Of a DNA stretch of 16,318 nt, positions 1-7,478 are shown one piece after another (positions within the stretch are counted from its first letter, which is position 1; each line of letters begins with the position of its first letter). The position numbers and the translations under genes are program-made. The stretch is from an uncultured Eubacteriales bacterium (GTDB lineage Bacteria; Bacillota; Clostridia; Peptostreptococcales; Anaerovoracaceae), in the NCBI GenBank assembly GCA_902796875.1, contig CADBQT010000129.1, positions 1-16,318 on the forward strand, read 5' to 3'. Below the pieces are notes generated by a model. It saw nothing but the letters and a program-made list of their open reading frames with translations, had not been told where the DNA came from and ran no database searches.

Positions 1-237
1 AGTCTGCCCGGGGTGCTGGTGCTCCTTCTGGCCTTTGCTTATACGGTGCTCTATCTGATCACCGATGTTTCCGCCCAGGCCATGCAGCCGGTATACGCCA
101 TGGTCATCGCCTGGCTCATGGCCGGTGTGTTCCTCTATGGCGCAGCGGACGGAGAACGGCGAAAGCTCTCCGGTGATGAGGAGGCCTATATGGTCTTCGG
201 AAGACTGATGAGAACGGAGGGGGAAGGAGATGCGTAA
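1..237 (+). CDS. C-terminal fragment of an unidentified membrane protein (partial)
   Basis: The reading frame is open from the left edge and ends at TAA 235-237, so only the C-terminus is visible (about 78 residues). It holds two hydrophobic stretches suited to membrane helices (roughly the first 20 visible residues and another around Val31-Tyr49), followed by a short charged cytoplasmic tail. A GTG at position 13 exists but has no ribosome binding site in view, so I read this as the end of a longer multi-pass protein. The stop overlaps the start of the downstream sensor kinase by 8 bp, so the two are translationally coupled. A transporter or permease would fit next to a kinase with a solute-binding sensor, but that is inference; the family is not recognised. 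Confidence 0.6.
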   Translation, partial: SLPGVLVLLLAFAYTVLYLITDVSAQAMQPVYAMVIAWLMAGVFLYGAADGERRKLSGDEEAYMVFGRLMRTEGEGDA

Positions 238-2239
238 GGGGATCGTCGGCCCGCTGATGGCAGCGGTCATCATCATACTTATCGTCGTACTCGCTGCCGG
301 CGCCCAGCTTCAGCGGGACTGGAACATCATGCCGGAGGATGAGACGTCCCTGGATCTCAGCCGGACTCAGCTTCGGTATCTCAAGGAGCACGACCGGGTG
401 ACCATCGCCGTGGATGAGGAGCTGGCCTATCTTCTGGGCGACGGAAAAGACGGATACCTCCAGGAATACATGGGGGCGGCTCTCCGGCCGGCGGGCCTTG
501 CGGTGGACTTCGTCGTGTCCGAAACAGAAGACGACGCTAAGGCGGAGGATGCCGACGGGCGGCTTGCCGTGGTCACGAAAAAGATGCGGCAAAACCACGA
601 CGGGATGCAGTTCGTCTCACCCCTCTTTCAGATGGAAGGCGCCTTCTTCTTAAGAGACGGTTCCGACAAGGGCAGTACCATCCCTGTGGTGGCCCAGGAA
701 AACCGGCTCACCAAGTGGCCCAAGGAACAGCTCACCTGTCAGGGGAAACCCCTTACCTTTGCCTTTGGGAAATCTCCGGAGGAACTGGTCGCAAAGGCAG
801 AGGAGGGCGAAGCCAGCATCATCGGAGACCGAAGCTCCGTCATCGCTGCCCTGAAGGCCAAGGGAGTGGAGGATCGGTATTCCGTTCAGGAAAAAGAACT
901 TTACAACTTCAACGTGTCCATCCTGATCCCATCGGAAGAATCGGACCTTTACGAGATCCTGAACCAGTGCATCCACGGATGCGACCGGCACACCGTCAGC
1001 TATCAGGCCAGCGAACAGACCATGGACGGTGACGGACCGATCTACATGAAGCAGACCCGGAGAAACACCTGGTTGCCGGTGGTCATCATTCTCCTCTCCG
1101 TGCTCATCGCCTTCTTCATCTACTACATGGCCAACCGGAACATGTACCGGGAACTGGATGAGCGGATGGATCGGCTGAAGGCCAGCGAGAAGGAGATGCA
1201 GACCACCTTCCACGGGGTAGGCCATCATCTGGCAGAGCTTTCCCTGGATGGCACGGTCACCGATATGAACAAGGCCTTTGCCGACAGCTCAGGTCTTGCG
1301 GCCATGGGCCGGAAGATCTGGGAGGCGGTGGATCTGGGCGAGGAAGATAGGGCGCAGATCATCCGCAAGGTGGAAGAAGGGGCCAAGGGCCGGACCACGG
1401 AGCGGATCGAAGTCAAGGTGGACCGGAAGATATTCGTGGTGGACATCTTTCCCATCGAGGATGCCCGGGGCGTCACGGAAAAGCTGCTCTTCATGGGCAT
1501 CGACGTTACCCAGGAGCGGATGGCCAAACGGCAGATGCTCCAGGACAACAAGATGATCGCCATCGGCCAGCTGGCCGCCGGCATCGCCCACGAGATCCGA
1601 AATCCCCTGGGGATCATACGGAACTACTGCTACGTGCTGAAGAATATGGACGATCCGGAACTGAAGGAAAAGGCGATCAGCGAGATCGAGCAGGCGGTGG
1701 AATCCTCCGGTGCTATCATCAACAACCTTCTGGATCTGTCCCGGATCTCAGAGGGACGGGTGGAGGAGATCGACATGAAGGAGCAGGTGGAGCGGATCCT
1801 GGCTCTGAACGAGAGCACCTTCCGTAAGGAGAAGATCGATCTGACGGTCCAATGCGACGAACCCATCCGCACCTGGATCGCCGTGGAACCCTTTGACATG
1901 ATCCTTCTGAATCTGACGTCCAATGCGGCGGATGCCATGAAGGATGGGGGCGACCTGACCGTTACCCTGGAGAAAGGGAACGGGGAGTTCACCATGTCCG
2001 TGGCGGACACGGGAACGGGGATCGAAAAAGAGGCCCTGGAGGAGATCTTCAATCCCTTCTATACGACCAAGGGAGCCCTTGGTACGGGACTGGGCCTGTT
2101 TATCGTGTATAATGAAGTGGAGAAACTGGAGGGCAGCATCGATGTTGCCAGCACGCCGGGAGAAGGAACCACCTTCCGTGTGACCCTGCCGCTCAGGGAT
2201 GAACCGGGAGAGGTGGCCGAGACCGGCGGGGAGGAATGA
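230..2239 (+). CDS. membrane sensor histidine kinase with solute-binding-like sensor and PAS domain
   Basis: This 669-residue protein is a membrane-bound signal sensor. A hydrophobic helix (about 7-25) is followed by an extracytoplasmic region (about 50-265) whose opening, VTIAVDEELAYLL, resembles the start of family 3 solute-binding (SBP_bac_3) domains. A second membrane helix lies at 281-300, then a PAS-like domain (about 320-430). The HisKA segment has the phospho-acceptor His454 in GIAHEIRNP. The ATPase domain has an N box with Asn565, a G1 box at 593-597 (DTGTG), an F box at 607-614 and a G2 box at 618-623 (GTGLGL). All catalytic motifs look intact. It starts 8 bp before the upstream stop and ends 1 bp before the response regulator, which is its likely partner. 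The ligand is unknown; a small solute such as an amino acid is an inference from the sensor type. Confidence 0.95.
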   Translation: MRKGIVGPLMAAVIIILIVVLAAGAQLQRDWNIMPEDETSLDLSRTQLRYLKEHDRVTIAVDEELAYLLGDGKDGYLQEYMGAALRPAGLAVDFVVSETEDDAKAEDADGRLAVVTKKMRQNHDGMQFVSPLFQMEGAFFLRDGSDKGSTIPVVAQENRLTKWPKEQLTCQGKPLTFAFGKSPEELVAKAEEGEASIIGDRSSVIAALKAKGVEDRYSVQEKELYNFNVSILIPSEESDLYEILNQCIHGCDRHTVSYQASEQTMDGDGPIYMKQTRRNTWLPVVIILLSVLIAFFIYYMANRNMYRELDERMDRLKASEKEMQTTFHGVGHHLAELSLDGTVTDMNKAFADSSGLAAMGRKIWEAVDLGEEDRAQIIRKVEEGAKGRTTERIEVKVDRKIFVVDIFPIEDARGVTEKLLFMGIDVTQERMAKRQMLQDNKMIAIGQLAAGIAHEIRNPLGIIRNYCYVLKNMDDPELKEKAISEIEQAVESSGAIINNLLDLSRISEGRVEEIDMKEQVERILALNESTFRKEKIDLTVQCDEPIRTWIAVEPFDMILLNLTSNAADAMKDGGDLTVTLEKGNGEFTMSVADTGTGIEKEALEEIFNPFYTTKGALGTGLGLFIVYNEVEKLEGSIDVASTPGEGTTFRVTLPLRDEPGEVAETGGEE

Positions 2240-2240
2240 T

Positions 2241-3608
2241 ATGTCCGGAGAGAATATGAGAATCCTGGTGGTGGACGATGAGGCCAACTACTGCGAAGTG
2301 CTGAAGATGATCCTTTCGGCCAAAGGCTATCAGGTGGATACGGCGGGGGACGGCAAGGAAGCCCTGGAGTGCATGGAGAAGAATCTCTACGATCTGGTCG
2401 TGTCCGATCTGAACATGCCGGTGATGGACGGATACGAATTGCTCAAGGAGATCAGAAGCCGGGAGTACGATACGGAAGTGATCATGCTGACGGCCTTCGG
2501 AACCATCGAAAAGGCGGTGGAGACCATGAAGGCGGGGGCCTACACCTATGTCACCAAAGGCAACGATCCGGAGGAGCTCCTCCTGGAGATCGCCAAGGTG
2601 GGCCAGCTCCGCCGGGTAAGCCAGCGGAACCAGTTCCTGAAAGAGAAAATGAGCGGCCAGTACATGCTGGAGAGCCGCAACCCGGCCGTGCTCCAGACCA
2701 TGAAGCTGGCGGAGCGGGCGGCGGCCAGCGACTCCAATATCCTGATCCTGGGGGAATCCGGGGCGGGCAAGGAGGTCCTGGCGTCCTTCATCCACCACAG
2801 GAGCAGCCGGCTGGCGGAGAGTTTCCTGGAACTGAACTGCCAGAGCCTTTCCGAGTCCATCCTGGAGTCGGAGCTCTTCGGCCACGAGAAGGGAGCCTTT
2901 ACCGGAGCGGACAAGCGCCGGATCGGCCACTTCGAGGCGGCGGACGGCGGGACGTTGTTTCTGGATGAGATCGGCGGCGTCTCTCTGAACCTTCAGGCCA
3001 AGCTCCTGAGGGCCATCGAAAACAAGGTGATCTACCGGCTGGGCAGCAGCACCCCCGTTCGGGTAGATTTCCGCCTGATCACGGCGACCAACCGGGACCT
3101 GAAAAAGGATATGGACGAGGGACTGTTCCGGGGAGACCTGTTCTACCGGATCAGCACCATCGTGCTGGAGATCCCGCCCCTTCGGGAGCGAAAGGAAGAC
3201 ATCCCTCTCTTCATCGACTACTTCATCGACCAGTTCAGCCGGGAGATGAAGAAGCCCCGGATTCAGCTGGACGACGATGTCCGCCGGATCCTGGAGGAGT
3301 ACGATTACCCCGGAAACATCCGGGAGCTGAAGAACATCATCGAGCGCCTGATGGTCCTCTCCGATGCGGGGGAGATCCGGCAGGAGTACCTGCCTCAGGA
3401 CATGTTCAACCCCCGGCCTGCCGCAGAAGCCGGCTTCATCGACACGGACTACACCGAGTCCCTGAAGGAGTACCGGAGCAAGGCGGAGAAGGCCTATATC
3501 GAGGAACTGATCAGCCGCTATCCGGACGACATGAACCAGGTGGCGGAGATCCTGTCCATCACCCGCCGTCAGCTGTTCAACAAGATGGTGGAGTACGAGC
3601 TGAAGTAG
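2241..3608 (+). CDS. sigma-54-dependent (NtrC-type) response regulator
   Basis: This 455-residue protein is a phosphorylation-controlled activator of sigma-54 RNA polymerase. The receiver domain (1-120) has the acidic pair Asp12-Asp13, phospho-acceptor Asp56, Thr84 and Lys106. The AAA+ domain has Walker A GESGAGKE (171-178), the sigma-54-contacting GAFTGA loop (218-223), Walker B with Asp242-Glu243, and the sensor II region GNIREL (358-363). The C-terminus (about 422-455) is a FIS-type helix-turn-helix. I start it at ATG 2241, behind a GGGGAGG ribosome binding site and 1 bp after the kinase stop. The in-frame ATG at 2199 lies inside the kinase and would add 14 residues not expected before a receiver domain. 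Its target operon is unknown; a gene upstream of this window is one possibility. Sigma-54 (rpoN) should exist elsewhere in the genome. Confidence 0.96.
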   Translation: MSGENMRILVVDDEANYCEVLKMILSAKGYQVDTAGDGKEALECMEKNLYDLVVSDLNMPVMDGYELLKEIRSREYDTEVIMLTAFGTIEKAVETMKAGAYTYVTKGNDPEELLLEIAKVGQLRRVSQRNQFLKEKMSGQYMLESRNPAVLQTMKLAERAAASDSNILILGESGAGKEVLASFIHHRSSRLAESFLELNCQSLSESILESELFGHEKGAFTGADKRRIGHFEAADGGTLFLDEIGGVSLNLQAKLLRAIENKVIYRLGSSTPVRVDFRLITATNRDLKKDMDEGLFRGDLFYRISTIVLEIPPLRERKEDIPLFIDYFIDQFSREMKKPRIQLDDDVRRILEEYDYPGNIRELKNIIERLMVLSDAGEIRQEYLPQDMFNPRPAAEAGFIDTDYTESLKEYRSKAEKAYIEELISRYPDDMNQVAEILSITRRQLFNKMVEYELK

Positions 3609-3616
3609 TTTTATGG

Positions 3617-3632
3617 CGGGGCGGAAGCCCCG
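3617..3632 (+). other. GC-rich hairpin after the response regulator
   Basis: A perfect 6-bp stem CGGGGC/GCCCCG closes a GGAA tetraloop nine bases after the response-regulator stop. No T tract follows (the next bases are purine-rich), so it is not a textbook intrinsic terminator. It may protect the 3' end or terminate weakly. Confidence 0.4.
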
Positions 3633-3649
3633 GGAAAAGACTGTTAAGG

Positions 3650-3707
3650 AAAAACACTTGACGCTGACCGCCCCAAAGGCTATAATGGCACGGTGTCAAG
3701 TGTTTTT
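3650..3707. repeat. perfect 13-bp inverted repeat framing the ylxM-ffh promoter
   Basis: The left arm AAAAACACTTGAC (3650-3662) and right arm GTCAAGTGTTTTT (3695-3707) are exact reverse complements separated by 32 bp. The left arm overlaps the -35 box and the right arm covers the expected first transcribed bases. A nested short repeat, CAAG (3697-3700) and CTTG (3709-3712), sits at the 5' end of the transcript. It could be an operator for a dimeric repressor, or in RNA read from upstream a long-loop terminator with paired A and U tracts. Confidence 0.8.
3658..3686 (+). promoter_or_regulatory. sigma-A type promoter for ylxM-ffh
   Basis: TTGACG (3658-3663) and a consensus TATAAT (3681-3686) are separated by exactly 17 bp. 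Transcription should begin near 3693, giving a leader of about 75 nt before ylxM. This is one of the two best promoters in the window, and it separates the two-component genes from the ylxM-ffh-rpsP operon. Confidence 0.82.
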
Positions 3708-3766
3708 GCTTGTCGGATGGGCGCCTCGCCCGGAGGACGGCAGACCCCTTGATCGGAGATGGGAAA

Positions 3767-4138
3767 ATGGAACGGAACATCGAGGAGATCGCCAGACAAA
3801 GCCTGCTCTACGACTTTTACGGACAGCTTCTGACCCCGCGGCAGCGGCAGATCATGGAGCTTTACGTCCAGGAAAATCTCTCCCTGGGGGAGATCGCCGA
3901 AGAACTCGAGATCAGTCGTCAGGGTGTCCACGACGCCCTGCGCAACGGGCAGAGATCTCTGGAGAAATACGAAGAAAAACTTGCGCTGGTGGGGAGATTT
4001 CTCCGCACCGCATCGGCCATCGAGAGCATCGACGAGCGGATCCTGGATCTGATCCGCCGGCTGAAGGAAGAGGATCACCGGGAGCTCATCGGAGAGTTGC
4101 AGGAGATCAAATCCATCATCGACGGCCTGGAGGAATAA
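3767..4138 (+). CDS. ylxM: YlxM/p13-like putative SRP-associated DNA-binding protein
   Basis: This 123-residue helical protein matches the YlxM/p13 family, encoded directly upstream of ffh in many Firmicutes; a role with the signal recognition particle is proposed. Near the N-terminus, LLYDFYGQLLTPRQRQIMEL is followed by a sigma-70 region-4-like helix-turn-helix (LSLGEIAEELEISRQGVHDAL). The C-terminal third is strongly charged and probably helical. I start at ATG 3767, with GGAG eight bases upstream. An in-frame TTG at 3710 would add 19 residues and lies too close to the promoter start point. The usual family length is about 105-125 residues, so this is full length. The end of the gene carries the ribosome binding site for ffh. 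Confidence 0.9.
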   Translation: MERNIEEIARQSLLYDFYGQLLTPRQRQIMELYVQENLSLGEIAEELEISRQGVHDALRNGQRSLEKYEEKLALVGRFLRTASAIESIDERILDLIRRLKEEDHRELIGELQEIKSIIDGLEE

Positions 4139-4144
4139 AGAAAA

Positions 4145-5479
4145 ATGGCATTTGAAGGTCTTTCGGACAGATTACAGGGCGTCTTCAAGGGGCTCAAAGG
4201 CAAAGGCAGCCTGACGGAGGCGGACATCAACGCCGCCATGCGGGAAGTCAAGCTGGCCCTTTTGGAAGCGGACGTCAACTACAAGGTGGTCAGAGAATTC
4301 GTGGCTTCCGTCAAGGAAAAATCCCTGGGCGAAGAGGTCATGGCCTCCCTGACTCCGGCTCAGCAGGTCATCAAGATCGTCAACGACGAGCTGACGGATC
4401 TGATGGGCGGAACGGACAGCAAACTGACGTACTCCCCCCGGGGATTTACCATCTACATGATGGTGGGTCTACAGGGTACCGGTAAGACGACCACCTGCGG
4501 CAAGCTGGCCGCATACCTTAAGAAGAACGGCAAGAAACCCATGCTCTGCGCCTGCGACATCTACCGGCCGGCGGCGATCGACCAGCTGGAGGTGGTGGGA
4601 CAGTCCGTGGACGTGCCCGTGTTCACCATGAGGGAGAGCAAGGATCCCTCCAAGATCGCCAAGGCGGCCATCAGCGATGCGGAGAAAAAGGGCTTCAATG
4701 TCCTGATCATCGATACGGCGGGCCGGCTCCAGATCGACGAGGAACTCATGGAGGAACTGGCGGAGCTGAAGAAGACGGTCCGGCCCCACGAGATCCTGCT
4801 GGTGGTGGATGCCCTCACCGGTCAGGATGCGGTCAACGCAGCCGAAGGCTTCAACGACCGGCTGGGGATCGACGGGATCATCATGACCAAGATGGACGGC
4901 GACTCCCGGGGCGGCGCGGCCCTGTCCACCAAAAAGGTGACGGGAAGACCCATCAAGTTCGTCGGTATGGGCGAGAAGATGGACGCCCTTGAGCCTTTCC
5001 ATCCCGATCGGATGGCCAGCCGTATCCTGGGGATGGGCGACGTTCTTTCCCTTATCGAAAAGGCCCAGGAGGACTACGACGAGCAGAAAGCGGAAGAACT
5101 GGAGGCCAAGATCCGGAAGAACCGGTTCACCCTGGAGGACTTCCTGGAACAGATGGGCCAGATCCGGAACATGGGCGGCATCGCCAAGGTGCTGGACATG
5201 ATGCCGGGAATGGGCAAGCAGAAGAACGCGGACATCGAGCGGGGAGAGAAGGAATTCGCCCAGTTCGAAGCCATCATCCAGTCCATGACCAAGGCGGAGC
5301 GGGAAGACCCCTCCATCCTTAACGCCAGCCGGAGGAAGCGGATCGCTGCCGGCTCCGGACAGTCGGTCCAGAAGATCAATCAGCTGATCAAACGGTACGA
5401 CGAGGCGCGGAAGATGATGCGCCAGATGATGAAACCGGGCGGCATGAGCAAAATGAATCGGATGTTCAGAGGCTTCTAA
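4145..5479 (+). CDS. ffh: signal recognition particle protein Ffh (SRP54)
   Basis: Ffh is the GTPase subunit of the signal recognition particle; with 4.5S/6S RNA it binds signal sequences emerging from ribosomes and docks with FtsY at the membrane. The 444 residues cover a complete N-G-M architecture: an N domain (about 1-95), a G domain with P loop GLQGTGKTT (108-116), DTAGRL (190-195) and TKMDGD (248-253), and a methionine-rich M domain (about 300-444) with the RNA-binding SRRKRIAAGSG (395-405). The start lies 6 bp after the ylxM stop, with GGAGG at 4129-4133. It is co-transcribed with ylxM and probably with rpsP, whose gene follows after 48 bp without a terminator. Confidence 0.99.
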   Translation: MAFEGLSDRLQGVFKGLKGKGSLTEADINAAMREVKLALLEADVNYKVVREFVASVKEKSLGEEVMASLTPAQQVIKIVNDELTDLMGGTDSKLTYSPRGFTIYMMVGLQGTGKTTTCGKLAAYLKKNGKKPMLCACDIYRPAAIDQLEVVGQSVDVPVFTMRESKDPSKIAKAAISDAEKKGFNVLIIDTAGRLQIDEELMEELAELKKTVRPHEILLVVDALTGQDAVNAAEGFNDRLGIDGIIMTKMDGDSRGGAALSTKKVTGRPIKFVGMGEKMDALEPFHPDRMASRILGMGDVLSLIEKAQEDYDEQKAEELEAKIRKNRFTLEDFLEQMGQIRNMGGIAKVLDMMPGMGKQKNADIERGEKEFAQFEAIIQSMTKAEREDPSILNASRRKRIAAGSGQSVQKINQLIKRYDEARKMMRQMMKPGGMSKMNRMFRGF

Positions 5480-5527
5480 GCCTTTGCACCATATATAATT
5501 TGAACCATATTTAGGAGGATAAAGACA

Positions 5528-5767
5528 ATGGTAAAAATCAGACTGAGAAGAATGGGAGCACACAAAAAGCCTTTCTACCGCATCGTGGTAGCGGATTCCA
5601 GAGCGCCGAGAGACGGCAGATTCATCGAGGAACTGGGTTACTATGATCCCATGAAGAAGCCCGCGGACGTGAAGATCGACGAGGAAAAGGCCAAGAAGTG
5701 GCTCGAGACCGGCGCCCAGCCCACGGACACGGTAAGATCTCTGTTCAAGAAGAACGGCATTATGTAG
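5528..5767 (+). CDS. rpsP: 30S ribosomal protein S16
   Basis: This 79-residue protein is ribosomal protein S16, an early-binding component of the 30S body. The N-terminal [25 protein letters not shown], given here by its ends as [10 protein letters not shown] and [10 protein letters not shown] (residues 1-25), is diagnostic, as are [10 protein letters not shown] and the C-terminal GAQPTDTV motif. The length is typical for the family. A strong AGGAGG at 5513-5518 stands nine bases before ATG 5528. The 48-bp gap after ffh is AT-rich but holds no convincing promoter. The order ffh-rpsP-khpA-rimM-trmD is classical for Firmicutes. Confidence 0.99.
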   Translation: MVKIRLRRMGAHKKPFYRIVVADSRAPRDGRFIEELGYYDPMKKPADVKIDEEKAKKWLETGAQPTDTVRSLFKKNGIM

Positions 5768-5782
5768 AAAGCGGTGAGATCA

Positions 5783-6010
5783 ATGGTAGAATTAGTCAGC
5801 GATATCGCAAAAGCCCTGGTGGAGAACCCGGACGCGGTGGAAGTCACGGAAACGACGGACGGCGATACGGTGGTTATCCAGCTCAAGGTCGCAGAGGATG
5901 ACATGGGAATGGTCATCGGCAAACAGGGCCGGATCGCCAAGGCGATCCGCACCGTCGTCAAGGCGGCAGCGACCAGAACCAACCAGAAAGTCATCGTGGA
6001 GATCGTCTGA
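5783..6010 (+). CDS. khpA: KH-domain RNA-binding protein KhpA (YlqC)
   Basis: This 75-residue protein is almost only a single type II KH fold. The GxxG loop is GKQG (46-49) inside GMVIGKQGRIAKAIRTVV. KhpA proteins bind RNA and, in some Firmicutes, pair with KhpB to influence cell division and elongation. I use ATG 5783 because the family begins (M)xELVxxIAKALVxNP, and GGTGAG at 5773-5778 gives a ribosome binding site. A GTG at 5774 in frame would overlap that site. It follows rpsP by 15 bp. The B. subtilis neighbour ylqD is missing; instead a 107-bp gap with a terminator-like hairpin separates it from rimM. Confidence 0.95.
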   Translation: MVELVSDIAKALVENPDAVEVTETTDGDTVVIQLKVAEDDMGMVIGKQGRIAKAIRTVVKAAATRTNQKVIVEIV

Positions 6011-6044
6011 GGAAGACTGGAGACAGTGCTTCTTCGGCAGAACG

Positions 6045-6077
6045 GGAGCACATAGGGATATGTGTTCCTTTGTTTTT
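6045..6077 (+). terminator. intrinsic terminator or attenuator between khpA and rimM
   Basis: A 10-bp stem, GGAGCACATA (6045-6054) with TATGTGTTCC (6059-6068), has one G-T wobble and closes a GGGA tetraloop. It is followed immediately by TTTGTTTTT (6069-6077). It lies 34 bp after the khpA stop and 40 bp before rimM. No clear promoter follows it, so rimM-trmD probably depend on read-through, which makes a partial terminator or attenuator the likely role. A weaker upstream fold (GAAGA 6012-6016 with TCTTC 6031-6035) could compete with or precede it. Confidence 0.75.
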
Positions 6078-6090
6078 AACGGAGGAAGCC

Positions 6091-6105
6091 GGCCGGGATC
6101 CGGTC
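6091..6105 (+). other. hairpin abutting the rimM ribosome binding site
   Basis: GGCCGG (6091-6096) can pair with CCGGTC (6100-6105), with one wobble, around a three-base loop. The stem ends directly at the rimM ribosome binding site GGGAGG (6106-6111). Such a fold could modulate initiation, but it is short and the region is GC-rich, so chance is possible. Confidence 0.35.
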
Positions 6106-6117
6106 GGGAGGCAATAA

Positions 6118-6675
6118 ATGGAAAAGATGGAAAAAATCCTCATTGGCAAGGTGACCAGCGCCGTAGGGCTGAAGGGGGAAGTGAAGGTCTACAACTACTC
6201 CGACAGCACCGACGCCTACGAGAATGCTCCCGCCCTCATCCTGGGGGATGAGATGCGGGCGCTGGAAAGCCTGCGGATGCAGAAGAACATGCTGGTGATC
6301 CGGTTCGAAGGGATCGACACCCGAGAAGCCGCCGAGAAACTTCGGGGAACGGAAGTGTTCATGCGGGAGGAGGACCTGCCGCCCCTTCCGGAAGGGGAGT
6401 TTTACGTGCGGGATCTTCTGGGCATGGAAGTGGTCCTGGAGGACGGGAGCATCCTGGGAACGGTAAAAGACGTGAACCAGAACGGACCTCAGGATCTCCT
6501 GGAAGTGGAAAGATCGGGCGGTGCTCCCGAGGAAGAAGAGGAAGCGGGCGGTGCTCCCGATAGGAGCGGGAGGAAGCCTCTTCTCATCCCCAAGGTGGAT
6601 CCCATCGTCCTGAAGATCGACGGAGATGCGCGAAGGATCACCGTCAGGCTGCCGGAGGGGCTGCTGGAATTATGA
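6118..6675 (+). CDS. rimM: 16S rRNA processing / 30S maturation factor RimM
   Basis: RimM assists 30S head assembly and binds protein S19. The N-terminal RimM barrel (about 6-85) begins ILIGKVTSAVGLKGEVKVYN, and the C-terminal PRC barrel (about 93-185) contains FYVRDLLGMEV, GTVKDV and LLIPKVDPIVLKID. At 185 residues it is a little longer than usual (about 165-175). The excess sits at about 133-152 as an acidic, glycine-rich insertion encoded by a duplicated 16-bp sequence. I chose ATG 6118, with GGGAGG six bases upstream; ATG 6127 would be 15 bases away. The stop overlaps trmD by 4 bp (ATGA), coupling the two, as is common for this pair. Confidence 0.96.
   Translation: MEKMEKILIGKVTSAVGLKGEVKVYNYSDSTDAYENAPALILGDEMRALESLRMQKNMLVIRFEGIDTREAAEKLRGTEVFMREEDLPPLPEGEFYVRDLLGMEVVLEDGSILGTVKDVNQNGPQDLLEVERSGGAPEEEEEAGGAPDRSGRKPLLIPKVDPIVLKIDGDARRITVRLPEGLLEL
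6515..6560 (+). repeat. 16-bp direct repeat encoding the RimM insertion
   Basis: CGGGCGGTGCTCCCGA occurs exactly at 6515-6530 and again at 6545-6560, a period of 30 bp that keeps the reading frame. Both copies encode GGAP followed by an acidic residue; the stretch between them encodes a run of glutamates. This looks like an in-frame tandem duplication inside rimM. Confidence 0.9.
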
Positions 6676-7439
6676 TGAAGATCGATATACTGACCCTGTT
6701 TCCCGGGATGTTCGCTCCGGTGACGGAAGAGAGCATGCTGGGCCGGGCGGCGGAGAAGGAGATCCTGGATATCCGTACTCACGACATCCGGGACTATACC
6801 CAGAACAAGCATAACCGGACCGACGACTATCCCTTCGGGGGAGGAGGCGGCATGGTCATGATGCCGGATCCCGTATTCCGGGCTCTGGAGGACATCGACG
6901 CCAAAGGCAAACGGCTGATCTACATGTCTCCCCGGGGAAGGATCCTGGACGAGGAACTGATCCGGGAGCTTTCCCAGGAGGAAGAACTGGTGATCCTCTG
7001 CGGCCACTACGAAGGGGTGGATCAGCGGATCCTGGATACCTGGGACGCAGAAGAGGTCTCCATTGGAGACTATATTCTCACGGGTGGAGAGCTGCCCGCC
7101 ATGGTCCTCATCGACGCGGTGGCCAGACTGGTTCCGGGGGTCCTGGGAAACGAGGACTCGGCCATGAATGAGTCCGTGTACTCCGGGCTTCTGGAGCATC
7201 CCCAGTACACCCAGCCCAGGGACTACGAAGGGATTCCCGTGCCGGAGGTCCTCTTAAGCGGCGATCACCGCCGGATCGACCTGTGGAGATTCCGCCAGTC
7301 ACTGGAGCTGACGGCAGAGAGAAGGCCGGACCTTTTTCAGGCCTTCGGGGAGAGATCCGACCAGCTCCCCAAAGACGCCCGGCGGGTTTTCGAGGAGGTC
7401 CTGGAGAAGATCCGGGAGAAAGAGAAAAACAACATATAG
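6672..7439 (+). CDS. trmD: tRNA (guanine-37-N1)-methyltransferase TrmD
   Basis: TrmD methylates N1 of G37 next to the anticodon using S-adenosylmethionine, which prevents +1 frameshifting. The 255-residue protein has the SPOUT/trefoil-knot hallmarks: IDILTLFPGMF near the start, PFGGGGGMVM (54-63), LCGHYEGVDQRI (109-120), SIGDYILTGGELP (130-142) and EHPQYTQPRDYEG. Asp162 in the EDS motif is the probable catalytic aspartate by alignment from memory. It overlaps rimM by 4 bp; ATG 6675, three bases on, is an alternative start. The last 55 or so residues form the usual C-terminal tRNA-binding domain. The gene normally following trmD, rplS, is not here. Confidence 0.98.
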   Translation: MMKIDILTLFPGMFAPVTEESMLGRAAEKEILDIRTHDIRDYTQNKHNRTDDYPFGGGGGMVMMPDPVFRALEDIDAKGKRLIYMSPRGRILDEELIRELSQEEELVILCGHYEGVDQRILDTWDAEEVSIGDYILTGGELPAMVLIDAVARLVPGVLGNEDSAMNESVYSGLLEHPQYTQPRDYEGIPVPEVLLSGDHRRIDLWRFRQSLELTAERRPDLFQAFGERSDQLPKDARRVFEEVLEKIREKEKNNI

Positions 7440-7443
7440 TACA

Positions 7444-7472
7444 TTGCAAGCCCCCCGCTTTTGATGTAGAAT
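7444..7472 (+). promoter_or_regulatory. possible sigma-A promoter immediately before the HlyD-like gene
   Basis: TTGCAA (7444-7449) and TAGAAT (7467-7472) are separated by 17 bp. The expected transcription start (near 7479) coincides with the ATG of the next gene, so a transcript from here would be leaderless. The boxes match consensus at 4/6 and 5/6; this is plausible but not strong. Confidence 0.4.
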
Positions 7473-7478
7473 GAAGTG

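Noticed and set aside
3686..3700. TGGCAC as a -24 element of a sigma-54 promoter for the neighbouring regulator
   Set aside because: Five bases later the sequence is CAAG rather than TTGC, and a near-perfect sigma-A promoter already explains the site.
5494..5499. TATAAT before rpsP as a promoter
   Set aside because: No -35-like hexamer at 16-18 bp upstream and no extended -10; rpsP is more simply transcribed with ffh.
4469..5563. 364-codon open frame on the minus strand across ffh and the rpsP start
   Set aside because: It is antisense to an unambiguous ffh, and its translation is His/Leu/Asp-rich without motifs.
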